From Harmothoe impar (Eukaryota; Annelida; Polychaeta; Phyllodocida; Polynoidae), in contig OX381721.1 in the NCBI GenBank assembly GCA_947462335.1, positions 9,176,001-9,240,000 on the forward strand: a DNA stretch of 64,000 bases. Direction: 5' to 3'. Within the stretch, counting starts at the first letter, position 1. The number at the start of each line of letters is the position of its first letter. The notes beneath the pieces were generated by a model. The model saw nothing but the letters and a program-made list of their open reading frames with translations. It ran no database searches and was not told the origin of the DNA. Both the position numbers and the translations under genes were made by a program. Shown here in pieces: positions 13,694 through 22,812 of this stretch.

Positions 13694-14669
13694 TTAATTT
13701 TGTAGGAGTTGGACAATGGCTTTGGGAACTTTGGTGTAGATTGATTGTGACACATTATGTGCGTACTGATTTTGATTTCCAGGTGCCGTGTAAGGCAATA
13801 TCTGACTCACTGACACCTGCCTGTGCACACAGGCGGGCGCCAGTTCTTCTCATTGAATGAAGGGTCACTTGACCCCCTTTTGGGTGTCCCAGGCCTAGGG
13901 CCACTACCTTTAAATAACTATTACACTCAGCTGCCGAGACAGGGCGTGTGCTGCCGGGCACTAGAAATGGCGGGGCAGAGGGGGGAGCAGGTGCTAGCCT
14001 GGTAGCTGTGAAGTATGCTGTGACTGGGCAGTAATTGCTACCTGTGACTTTGGGTATGGGGAGGGTGACCCCCTGGCCCGGTGTGAGTGTTTTGGTGGTG
14101 TTGATTTCAACCCACAAATGAGAATCAGTATGTCGTATATTCGACCTTTTTATAAGATGCATATAGCCATCAGGAGTATATACAATATTGGATTGTCTTA
14201 AGAATGAAGCAAGGGCAAATAAAACTAGACTGGCGATTACTACGCCAAGTGGTGAGAGAGAACGTAATGCATCACATAGTTTGAACATAAATTTGACAGA
14301 GAGGGCAGGTGCTTGTTTGACCTTATGCGTGGATTTCTTTTTAACTCCATCCAACATGTTTTTAACCAATCTACTATTAAATGAAGTCACATTTCCTCCT
14401 GCCTCCAGGATGAAGTTCTTGGCCCCCGAGACCATGTTACGTACCGTCTGGGGTGATTTATATGAATTTGCTAGAAGCTGAATGAATAATAGGACATCCA
14501 CAACATCGGGGTTCAGGTGATCAGAGTGATCGGCCAGCATGAAGCCAACCTATACTTTGGCCTGATTCCAGCGATTACGTGATGTCTTATCAGTGAAGGC
14601 TGACGAGTATGTGTCCTGCATCTGCCCAAAGAGGCGGGTCCGTTTAAGATCTGGAATTATATAACAGAG
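13694..14669 (-). pseudogene. Tyrosine recombinase (YR), broken at the nucleophile
   Basis: The longest intact frame is 14540-13755 (261 codons). It shows the family signature: Arg in LASFLRQSN (Arg I), HSMRR (His-x-x-Arg), and HGTWKS (His/Trp position). In this family the tyrosine nucleophile follows about 8-10 residues after the Trp. Here the frame meets TAA at 13757-13755 exactly there. Reading one base further along puts a plausible 19-residue tail in frame to a stop at 13694. Upstream, the same frame is open from 14669, with matching N-terminal sequence, apart from a TAG at 14552-14550; the ATG at 14540 is therefore probably not the original start. The enzyme would have joined the circular cDNA to the chromosome. 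Confidence 0.85.
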
Positions 14670-16706
14670 TTAAGAATGCTCATTACGTCAACTGCATGCT
14701 TTTGGCTGAGACCCCTGCCCGCCGCGCGCTTCCACACGATCTCCTGGAAGCCCCGGGAAAGGGGATAACGGGACAGGGCGTCTGCCAGGACCAGATTAAC
14801 ACCTGGGACATTGGTAACCACCAGCTGCCACTGCCGTAGGGCTGCATGCATCGCCAGCACTCGGGCGCATGTTGCTAGAATGGGGTCTTTGGTTTTACCT
14901 GTTGTCAGGACTGACGCCGCAGCAGAGTTATCAGTTCTGATCAATACACACACACACTTGACGTCGGGCACCAGGGTCTTGACTCCCATTACCACATTGA
15001 GCGCTTCTAGGCGCGAGATGTGATGAGCAATCTGTACCTCGATGGGGAACTGCACCCTGTAATAGTGCTTGCTGGAGAAGCCCCCTCCACCCTGGAGGCA
15101 GGCATCCATCTCCAGGACGACCTTGGGGAGGCTGAGGGGTATCATAACAACTCCGTTGAACCTGGCTGCAAAGTCACAGAACCATCTGACGTCACGGCGC
15201 AGGTCCTCACCCACGGTGACCCACCCAGTTCTAGATGATGCCCGGAGGGCGGCTAGTATCCGGTTCATGAACTTACGGGCATGAGGAATGCAGTGAGAGA
15301 TGTGAGAGAGGGACCCGGTTAGACTCTGAAGCTCCTTTTTTGTGTTTTGAGCCACCTTTTTTGTATCCCAACCTTTTGCCTCACTGAGGACTTCACTCAA
15401 TTTTACCTCTGGGACTTTTATTGTCATGTCCACAGTATTGACCTCGAAACCCAACCACTCCATTTGTTGTGAGGGTGGGGCCGATTTCTTTGACGCCAGC
15501 GCCATACCAAGGTCTTTACTCAGGGCATGAAATCTTTCATAGGCCTGAGTAGCCTTTACAAGGTCAGTGCTGACGCCGCAAAAATCGTCAATGTATGCTG
15601 ATGTATGGTGACCGTCTCAGGCCATGAATTCACACATGCTGTTAGAGACACGTTGCTGACAGCTACCTGACACTTTACAGCCGAAGGCCGGGGAGAGGTC
15701 AATGTAGTGTTTACCTTTATGTTGTATGCCTAGAAGAGGCCATGACAGGGGACATATCCGCTGCTGGCGATAGGCGCGTTCAAGGTCACATTTCCAAAGA
15801 AAGCAGCCCTTTCCGCACCTCTTGACCTCATTAGCTAGAGTGAGAACTGTTGGGAGGGTGTATTTGAGTGGTTCCCCTTCATATACATTTTTGGTGATTC
15901 CCGTGTTCACCCCGTGTGGTTCAGGGTAGCTTAGATCAATTATGACCCGTCGGGACACGGAGTCCTTTTTGGGCTAACCTGGGCAGAGTCATGATCGGGC
16001 TAACCTGGGACCAAGGGGAGAAAGGTGGTTTGTCAAAGGGGCCCATCATTGCCCCTAGGGATACCTCCTTGGCAATGAACGCTGTGACATCATCATCATA
16101 GTCGGTGGCTGAGGAGTGGTTTTTATGGGTGGCAATAGGAGGGCTTTCGGCGGCATAACAGGTTGGCAACCCATACCGCAGGAAGCCACCTATACGGGTG
16201 TCTCCTCCCTTACCCAACATGGTCTCCCATGTGTCACAGTTCATTCCAGACGGGACCTGAATTTTAGCCCCCATGTAATTTGGAACACATCTTTCTCTGA
16301 CAGCTGAATACAGTTTCATACACTCAGGCGCCACCTGGCGGGCTTCTTCAGTTGGCCATGGCCAGAGGCCCTGTATGTATGCAGGGTAAGTGTCGGTGGT
16401 AATAATTGGCACGCGGGCACTAGTCACGGCCGGATAATCACCCACAGAGTCAGGGGTTGACTCACTGTCTCCCGAGGCAGCGGCTGCTTGTCCTATACTA
16501 CTAGGTAGCTGGCCGCCTCTCGGCTTAGCGGCCGGCTGGCCCGCGACACCTGGTCCCGCTCGTGGGGTAGGTGCCGGGGGACGCCGGCCTTTGTTTACCT
16601 TAGTGATAGGTGAGTGTACCTCTGGGGCTGGGGCAGGGGGGCAGCGTGCGTCGGCGACACCCACTCCAGGGAGCAAAGCCTCGCCGGCGCACGCTCCCTC
16701 CTCCAC
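14657..16706 (-). pseudogene. Reverse transcriptase-RNase H, broken by frameshift and stop
   Basis: The upstream frame (16706-15936) has a Pro/Ala-rich N-terminus, then the RT N-terminal region with KEVSLGAMMGPF about 16050 and a following SPIMT. The frame then shifts; in the next frame RRVIIDLS (15950) and the first aspartate motif DLERAYRQ (about 15780) continue the palm. A TGA at 15619-15617 follows. In the same frame downstream lie YIDD (about 15595), the second catalytic motif, and RNase H residues: Asp in LEMDA (about 15107), Glu in RLEALN (about 15010), Asp in RTDN (about 14940) and Asp in ADALSR (about 14777). So the active-site residues survive but the frame does not. There is no methyltransferase before the next gene. 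The start shown is a GTG; the frame is open further upstream and overlaps the end of gag. Confidence 0.88.
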
Positions 16707-16737
16707 CCCTACCCTACCATGTATATGAACCTTAACG

Positions 16738-18013
16738 CTAAGTGGTAAAATAGGATCTAAAAATCCTTCGGCTTCTCTTTGCCGGCTGATTGTTTTTTCT
16801 TTTCATCTTTTTGCTTTTTGCTTCACACTCTGACTCACTATGTCTGAGTAATTCTACCTTTGAGTAAGAGCAGTGAGAGCAGTAGTGGAGGTGACGGTAC
16901 CCCCGCATGGTATGGTCGCCCCTGAACTGGCAGTTACCGAAGTTGTAAGCTCTGCACAGTGGGGCGCGGGCCGCTGCCTCCACCTCTGGAGGCATGGTCA
17001 CCGTCCATGCGTTGGAACCGCCTCCCCCCCCCGCCTGACTCTACACCCCCCTGTGACTCTGCACCCTCTCTCTGGGAGAATTGGAGCCTTAGATGCTCGA
17101 TTTTCTTTTCACTTAACCATGTAAACTTTCTCCCAGTGGGGTCGTCATAGATACGCTGACACACCTCTTCTGACCATTTACGTACATGTTTTATGTTATA
17201 TGACATGTTGTCTTCATTCACCTGTTCAATATGATCATATATAGCATTGTACACATCAGGGTCATCTCTCCACAACTCAGCCATCTGCATCAGTCCCCAG
17301 TTAAGTTCAGCCAAAGTTATCTGCCCTGGTTCAAGTTTCTTTCTAGCCCGCCCTCTAGTGACATGTGCGTATGGGAAATACATTTTACCTTGGCGCCCGG
17401 CCTTCCCTGGGTACAGGCCGGCTTGTAGTATGCCAAAGACCCATCTCTGTAGGTCCTCGTCTTTGTTGAGGGCCCCGGCTGTAGTTGGCGGACTCCAGTC
17501 GTCCACCCACGAGTGACGGCGGTCAAGGCTGCTATACCTCGACTGGCCGGCAGGGAGGGACATTCTACCTGTTGACCTCGGTTCTGACGACCCTCGCGTG
17601 GGTGAGTGTTGCCGGCGGCGCGTCCTGCGGCCGCTGGCACACTCAGGTGATTGGTCATCCGTGTCGTCGGTGCCCGTGCTGTCTGACACAGGGTCGGCGA
17701 GGTCAGCGGCGTTCTGCAATTTCAAAGCTTTCTGTGCCTTAATAAGAGCCCTTTGGCGTTTATTTTTCTTCCCCTTCTTATTGGGTGCCGCGCCTTGGGC
17801 GCTAGCAGGGATTTTCTTATTAATGAACACCTCAGTTTCGACATCTTCTGCAGGAGGAATCACTACAACCTCCGGGGCTTTTGCAGTGGGGTTCTCACCC
17901 CCTGTTTTGCTACTGTTTTCTACTAGAGTTTTCAGCGAGGCCGCAATGTCGGCTAGCTCAGTTTTCAAAGTGTTTATTTCCGCCGCATTTTGGGCAGCAG
18001 TGGCTTTAGGCAT
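16738..18013 (-). pseudogene. gag: Gag-like protein of the Ngaro element, frameshifted
   Basis: The start ATG at 18013 lies about 100 bp inside A1. The first frame runs 359 codons to 16934. Its N-terminus looks like a coiled coil (residues 8-35, leucine-spaced). It is followed by a Lys-rich basic patch (about 79-100), Ser/Arg-rich linkers and an acidic/aromatic central domain. Near its end the frame degenerates into Gly/Arg. The neighbouring frame (17001-16738) carries a likely zinc-binding segment with Cys-x7-Cys, His, Cys-x2-Cys, His and Cys, typical of the C-terminus of Gag in this element class. The switch coincides with nine C (17024-17032), so a homopolymer indel is the likely cause. 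Gag would package element RNA. A programmed shift cannot be excluded. Confidence 0.75.
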
Positions 18014-18111
18014 TGTTGCAAAGTAACTAGCGGCTATTTACACCTAATCCTACCTTCACCACCTCTGGATGGGCAGGACTTATGGTGATATTGACGGATT
18101 GCGGATCCTCC

Positions 18112-18252
18112 TAAAGGTGCGTCTTGCTGTTGAGAGTTCAGTGGTGGCAATGGCTGGCACGGCCGGTGGTGTGACGTCACTTCCTTTATAGTTCCCGTAT
18201 AATCCTCTAGGTGGTGTACATGCTTAAATTAAGCGCGATGGGACATCACGTA
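18112..18252 (-). repeat. 5' split direct repeat A1
   Basis: A 141-bp block beginning at TAAAGGTGCG and ending at CACGTA on the plus strand. It is nearly identical to 13456-13596 (A2) and 13176-13316 (A3). It contains a TGACGTCA octamer (CRE/ATF-type palindrome) in all copies, which could serve transcription of the element. Its outer edge is the 5' terminus. Confidence 0.88.
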
Positions 18253-18320
18253 TATTTATCGTGGCATTAGAAAGAAGTATTCTGTTTACAAATGTGTTTA
18301 CAAATTCTCTACCACCCAAT

Positions 18321-19308
18321 AACCCGTGTGCGAGTAAGACCTGCAGCGCCCCCATCGGCCGTTGCTAAGGGCCAGACCGTTGCTACTGCTGCCAAGCTTT
18401 CAGCCTCCGCCATCTTGGTCCACACTGTACCATATAGGGTCAGACTGCAATATGGTCCTTCAGCCTATGCACCTTATCAGTCATCCTTGAATAAAGTCAG
18501 TATAATGGTATATCTACTCAATCAGACACATCAGACATGTTGCTACACATTTTACCTATACAGGCACCTAATTAGTACACTCAGAAAGTGTACATTTATT
18601 ATGTGGGGCCTTTGGAAATGTAGAGTGTACCACGGCAAGATAGCACCCACGGGAGGAAGGGGGTGAGTACTCCCACCCTTCGGCCCCAGGTTGACCTACT
18701 CACCGCCAACACTGACCAGCAGAGACTGAGTGGTCACACTACAGTCTACACTACACTAAGTCAGGGAGTTTTGTATGCCACATATATCATATACTACTAT
18801 ATATATATAGTTATAGTAATTGTACAGCATTTTCCTCCTGCCTGTTCTAAGAGTTGATGTGCAGGTATTACAAAAAATAACACACACAAAGGGCCTTTAA
18901 CTGAGCAAACCCTACGGCTAGCTACACATGTATAGACACAGACACATGATGGTCGTTCAGCACAAGTGCATTAGCAGATCCCCTTCAATAAATCTGTTGC
19001 TTTTCATACCTATAATACCAGACTTCCCAAGATGTTTTATCCGTATCTTGCCTAGGTACTGCTAAAATATTGATGGTTGGAAAGAATTTGGCTACACACA
19101 GCACTTGTTGAAAGTAAGGGTGTATTACGGGAAGCTTGTCTCCAGGGCAAGCACGGTGGTCAGCTCCCTCCAGCCGGGTCATGGTGATACCCCCTCCCGA
19201 CAACACCCTGACCTTACTCCAGCAGGAGACTGTCCACTGGTCGCGCTTGGCAGCGCTCCGGTGGTTGCTAGGAGCAACGGTCTCCTCCAGTCTACTCGCA
19301 CATAGGTT
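18321..19308. mobile_element. 988-bp element with long imperfect inverted ends
   Basis: The left end AACCCGTGTGCGAGTA and the right end (opposite strand AACCTATGTGCGAGTA) begin an inverted similarity that runs on through GACCGTTGCT and GCTGCCAAGC on both sides, about 100 bp in all. AT flanks both ends (18319-18320 and 19309-19310). Sister copies L1 and L2 show the empty site as CCCAATTGAG. The interior has no convincing reading frame. The superfamily is unknown. Confidence 0.7.
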
Positions 19309-19408
19309 ATTGAGTAACATGCTTTGGCCTCATATCCACTATAATCAGCCACATACGGTGTAACCAGTGAATATGACCAGCATAACAGCTTAAGGCTGAT
19401 TATTTTAA

Positions 19409-20107
19409 CCCTTTCGTGCCCAGAACTATTTTGACCAAAGTGAGTTTTCACTACATCATTTGTGGATTGTGTAACAGTTCAATATTTTGTGCTGAGATAT
19501 GTTTTATATTATATTTTCTGAAAGCTAATGGAACACCCTTTCGTATAATGTAGGGAAGAATGTCTGCAAACGTCATAATTTGGGTTACCATGGCAACCAG
19601 AAAAATTATTTTCCTAATATTAAACAATACGGTAAAAGCGGTCAATATTTCCAAAAAGGGCCCTTTTAGTTTGGAATAGACTGATTTGGCATAGTAAACA
19701 TGCTTTTGCTATTCCGAATGAGGGCATACATATTGGAAGTGAAAGAATACCACCAATTTAGTCGGAATCTCCAGAAAAAAACATTCAAAAAAGTTTTTAT
19801 CACATTTTTTTGCCATTTTCTCAATATTTCTTTTATTTATCAATATTTCTTTTACCCCCTTTGGCCAATGCGCGCATTTTTGATGATTTTTAGGCCATTT
19901 TTAACCCATTATATTTTGTATTCATCGATACCATCGATATTCTATACATGTCACCGTAGAGTATTTGGTATCGTTAGAAAGCTTATGCAATTGCGCTTCA
20001 TTTGCATCTAGAATCATCCTAATTTGACCAATATAGCCCCTACACAGCTCTGTTGAAGATGTATAGGTGTAAAAACGCGCACTTTTGGAGTTCTGGGCAC
20101 GTAAGGG
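19409..20107. mobile_element. TTAA-flanked piggyBac-like MITE
   Basis: TTAA lies on both sides (19405-19408 and 20108-20111). The left tip CCCTTTCGTGCCCAGAACT faces a right tip reading CCCTTACGTGCCCAGAACT on the other strand. A TTAA target and CCC tips are the hallmark of piggyBac-type transposition. The 699-bp body lacks a transposase, so it would have been moved in trans. At 19584-19597 it contains GTTACCATGGCAAC, a match to the RFX X-box consensus. Confidence 0.8.
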
Positions 20108-20420
20108 TTAAAGTGTAGTGATTGGAGTGGAGCTTCTTGTGCCATTCACCCCAATCATTACCAAAAGATGGTTGCTTCATTTCCATCCTCTCTCATCAAA
20201 AGGCGGAACACGGACCTGTCTGAAGGGGCTGATTGGAGAGCTAGCCAGGCACCTTCCATTCTCAAATCTCTGTGAAGATGTGGTCTCCACAAAGCATTCG
20301 CCATCCCCATTCCAAGCACCACCTTGCAGGCGGGTACAGTGTAATACACGTCTCACTGGACCCACTGAGAGATAGTGATCTCGGTTGCAGGTTGTCATTT
20401 CTCGATGTGGAGGGACATTT

Positions 20421-22500
20421 AACGTCTTAGGTATGACTTGTAAATCTTATTTAAGATCGAACTAAAGAGCACCCTTGCCCAGGAAAATAACATTTATGAA
20501 TCGTTGTGTAAATAGAAAAAAGATGGCCAGTTAAATATGCGATGCTCATTATGTTTATGAAATTAAAAGTTAAAACAATTTTGAACTTATCTTGAAACTG
20601 TAATGGAAAGACATTGTCTGGCAAAGGAGTTTTAGAGTAGCATTATATGACTAAACGCTTCATTGAGAACATTTTATTATGATATGAACAGTGCTTAATC
20701 TAAAAGGCAAGGCATTGCGAAGACATTATTGGTAATAGGAAACCAGGTGCACGCCCACACTGGGACATATTGTCCATCAATCCAAAAGATGAATTGCCTG
20801 TGTCCTACCCCCCTCCCTTTCATCATCCATTACTATAGTTTCCCCTCTTCAGCCATTGCTTCTGCCACTCATACTAAATCCCATAATATTGACTTGGATA
20901 TATTTAACCTATAAATTACACCTACTTGAATGTTCACGAATCCGTGGGATGAAAGTTCACAATATTCAACTTGATCTTGAATCTTAATCGTCCGACCGCC
21001 AGATTGAGAAAGGATTCGATTTAGTCGAATACACCCTCACATGATGTCTTCATGTATGTATTAATATAAAAAGAAGTACTGCCTTCAATATAAGAAAGTA
21101 ATATCCAGTATTGCTAGAGAATACGCTTGATACTTCAATTTGAATAACAGCCCTTTTTACAGAACTTTATTATTCGATCAGTATTACTTGCATTACTTGA
21201 ATTTCCTCTCAAATATCCTATTAATGTCAACTCTCTGTCCTCATTCAAATCAGTAAATCTGAATTCAATTAATATTTTATGTTATGACCTCTTCCCCCGA
21301 CTACGCTGACAGATATCCTATGGCCATGCAAATTATGTATTTATCATGGTATGTTCGAACAGACAGTGAAGATCTAAATGATCTTCAACATGTATAAATA
21401 CATAGTAGGACTCAATTGCGTTTCCAAATAGGCTGATAGAACCAGGCATGAAATTCCCGTGTAATTGAGCACTAGCACCATAACTCCATCCATTGTCCAC
21501 CTCAGCATTAATTAACTAATTAATTGTCCAATCGATACCTTTCTGATTAATACTTCAAGCGGTGCAGGCAGTTGAGAACAACATGTTTGCCTGATAGGTG
21601 TTCCTCATGCCCTATTTGTGGGTTTAATTAAGCAACATGAGAATGGGCACATTACTCATTGGAGGGGCGAGGAAGCAGTAGGATGCGCGTGTGAATTGTA
21701 GCACTGGTGCTCATAGATACAATTCACTAACCTATAGTTTCTTGTTCTTCTAATGCAACAAACGGATTACAGAGAAAATCAGAAATATTTTGAAATATGT
21801 TGTATGGGCAGATGTAAAATCGAGAAACCATCGCTGAAATAGTAATAGGAAGTGGATAATGATGTATTCCCCTCAATGATGTCTCCAAGTTCATATTCAT
21901 TTGTTGTTTTGATACACCCATGCAGCGCAGTATTGGTGCAGCATGACAAGGGCCTGGGAATGTATAATAGAGCATCTTCATTCCAATAAGCATGCTGTAA
22001 TCATAATGGTTACCACAAGGGGTTAATTACGTCTAGTTCTTGGGGCCACCCCCGTAGTTATGCTACCCCATCGGTAACCATCAGCAGCTGATCAGGGGAA
22101 CTTACACTAATTACCCTAAGTCATTACCCTCGCGTTACGTGCCTGATTGATCAAGAGGGTTGGCCCTGAGCTACTCCTATCCCAACCTGTTCAATACTTG
22201 TACAGCAGTCACACAACATTATATGACAGTTAAAGATAAGAGTTTCTATTAAATGACTGCAGAACAATCCACATAGTAACGCATCTCATTATGATTATTT
22301 GAATCCATGTATAGATAGAACGCTATTGCGCTCTATGTATACCACTGTAATTGGCATAAATTTAGACCTGGCGAGGTTCTAGGTTAAATATATGGAAATG
22401 CTGCCCTCTGTCACTGTGACTTCTAATTCTGCTTGATGTTTGTTTGCATGCTTTATACCACGGCGGGCATGGAGAACAAAGCATTTCACACCTCTTGTAT
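20421..22500. other. Gene-free stretch, nothing recognised
   Basis: AT-rich sequence with only short unsupported frames. No RNA gene, domain or clear inverted-repeat element was seen. Confidence 0.55.
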
Positions 22501-22524
22501 ACTGTATACAGCTAGTGGTATAAA

Positions 22525-22619
22525 GTAGTTATAGGCCTAGTACCAATCTGTAGGGGTATTCAGTGATAAGGCTCCTTCACTGTAGTTTACGTACAGATTG
22601 GTACACGTCCTATAACTAC
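22525..22619. repeat. 28-bp-arm hairpin
   Basis: Arm 22525-22552 (GTAGTTATAGG, then TACCAATCTGTA) pairs with 22592-22619 (TACAGATTGGTA, then CCTATAACTAC), with three mismatches and a 39-nt loop. It could be a tiny foldback element or a hairpin RNA; it has no partner nearby. Confidence 0.6.
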
Positions 22620-22704
22620 TACATAGGCACAATTTTTATTGACCATTTAATGACTGTAAAAACAAGATGGAGACAGCACACATCAGGAAGAAAGGATGTG
22701 GGAG

Positions 22705-22732
22705 GCAAGAAGAAAAGAAAGAAGAAAAGAAA

Positions 22733-22802
<70 letters not shown>

Positions 22803-22812
22803 GAGAAAGAAC
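22705..22812. repeat. (GAAA)n purine microsatellite
   Basis: An almost pure run of GAAA from about 22733 follows impure GAAAA/GAAG sequence. The Lys/Glu/Arg-rich and Ser/Phe/Leu-rich frames through it are artefacts of the repeat. Strand-asymmetric purine tracts of this kind can form triplex DNA. Confidence 0.95.

Larger units (their letters stand above)
13036..18252 (-). mobile_element. Ngaro-like tyrosine-recombinase retrotransposon, inactivated
   Basis: Read on the minus strand, the element has a 5' repeat A1 (18112-18252), a gag-like frame, RT-RNase H, a tyrosine recombinase, and 3' split direct repeats. There is no integrase, protease, LTR or methyltransferase domain. The absence of a methyltransferase and the use of split direct rather than inverted terminal repeats fit Ngaro better than DIRS1-type elements. 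The 3' end is unusual: B1, A2, a 56-bp middle, B2, then a second full A, middle and B unit. Insertion is at a GTA shared by both ends with no larger target duplication, as expected from recombinase-mediated insertion. All three coding modules carry disabling changes, yet the terminal units are nearly identical to each other, so the copy is not very old. Confidence 0.9.
12030..20420. repeat. Copy L3 of left duplication family, split by three insertions
   Basis: Host sequence at 12030-13035, 18253-18320, 19309-19408 and 20108-20420 joins up into one copy collinear with L1 and L2 once the three insertions are set aside. Left of the retroelement the host reads CCCCAATTTACAATTC, like L1 CCCCAATTTACCATTC. 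The next joint gives CCACCCAAT/ATTGAGTA, like CCATCCCAATTGAGTAG in L1 and L2. The last gives GGCTGATTATTTTAA/AGTGTAGTGATT, like GGCTGAAAATCTTTGTGTGTAGTGATT (L1) in spacing and order. This is strong internal evidence for the boundaries of the inserted elements. Confidence 0.7.

Noticed and set aside
16873..18026. Plus-strand frames of up to 142 codons across the gag region
   Set aside because: Shadows of the minus-strand gag and RT frames, which show recognisable motifs.
13036..18252. LTR retrotransposon or DIRS1-type element
   Set aside because: No integrase or LTRs; terminal repeats are split and direct rather than inverted, and no methyltransferase domain follows RNase H.
19261..19280. GTTGCTAGGAGCAAC as an RFX X-box
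   Set aside because: The central spacing is one base too long for the consensus; it is part of the inverted ends of the 18321-19308 element.
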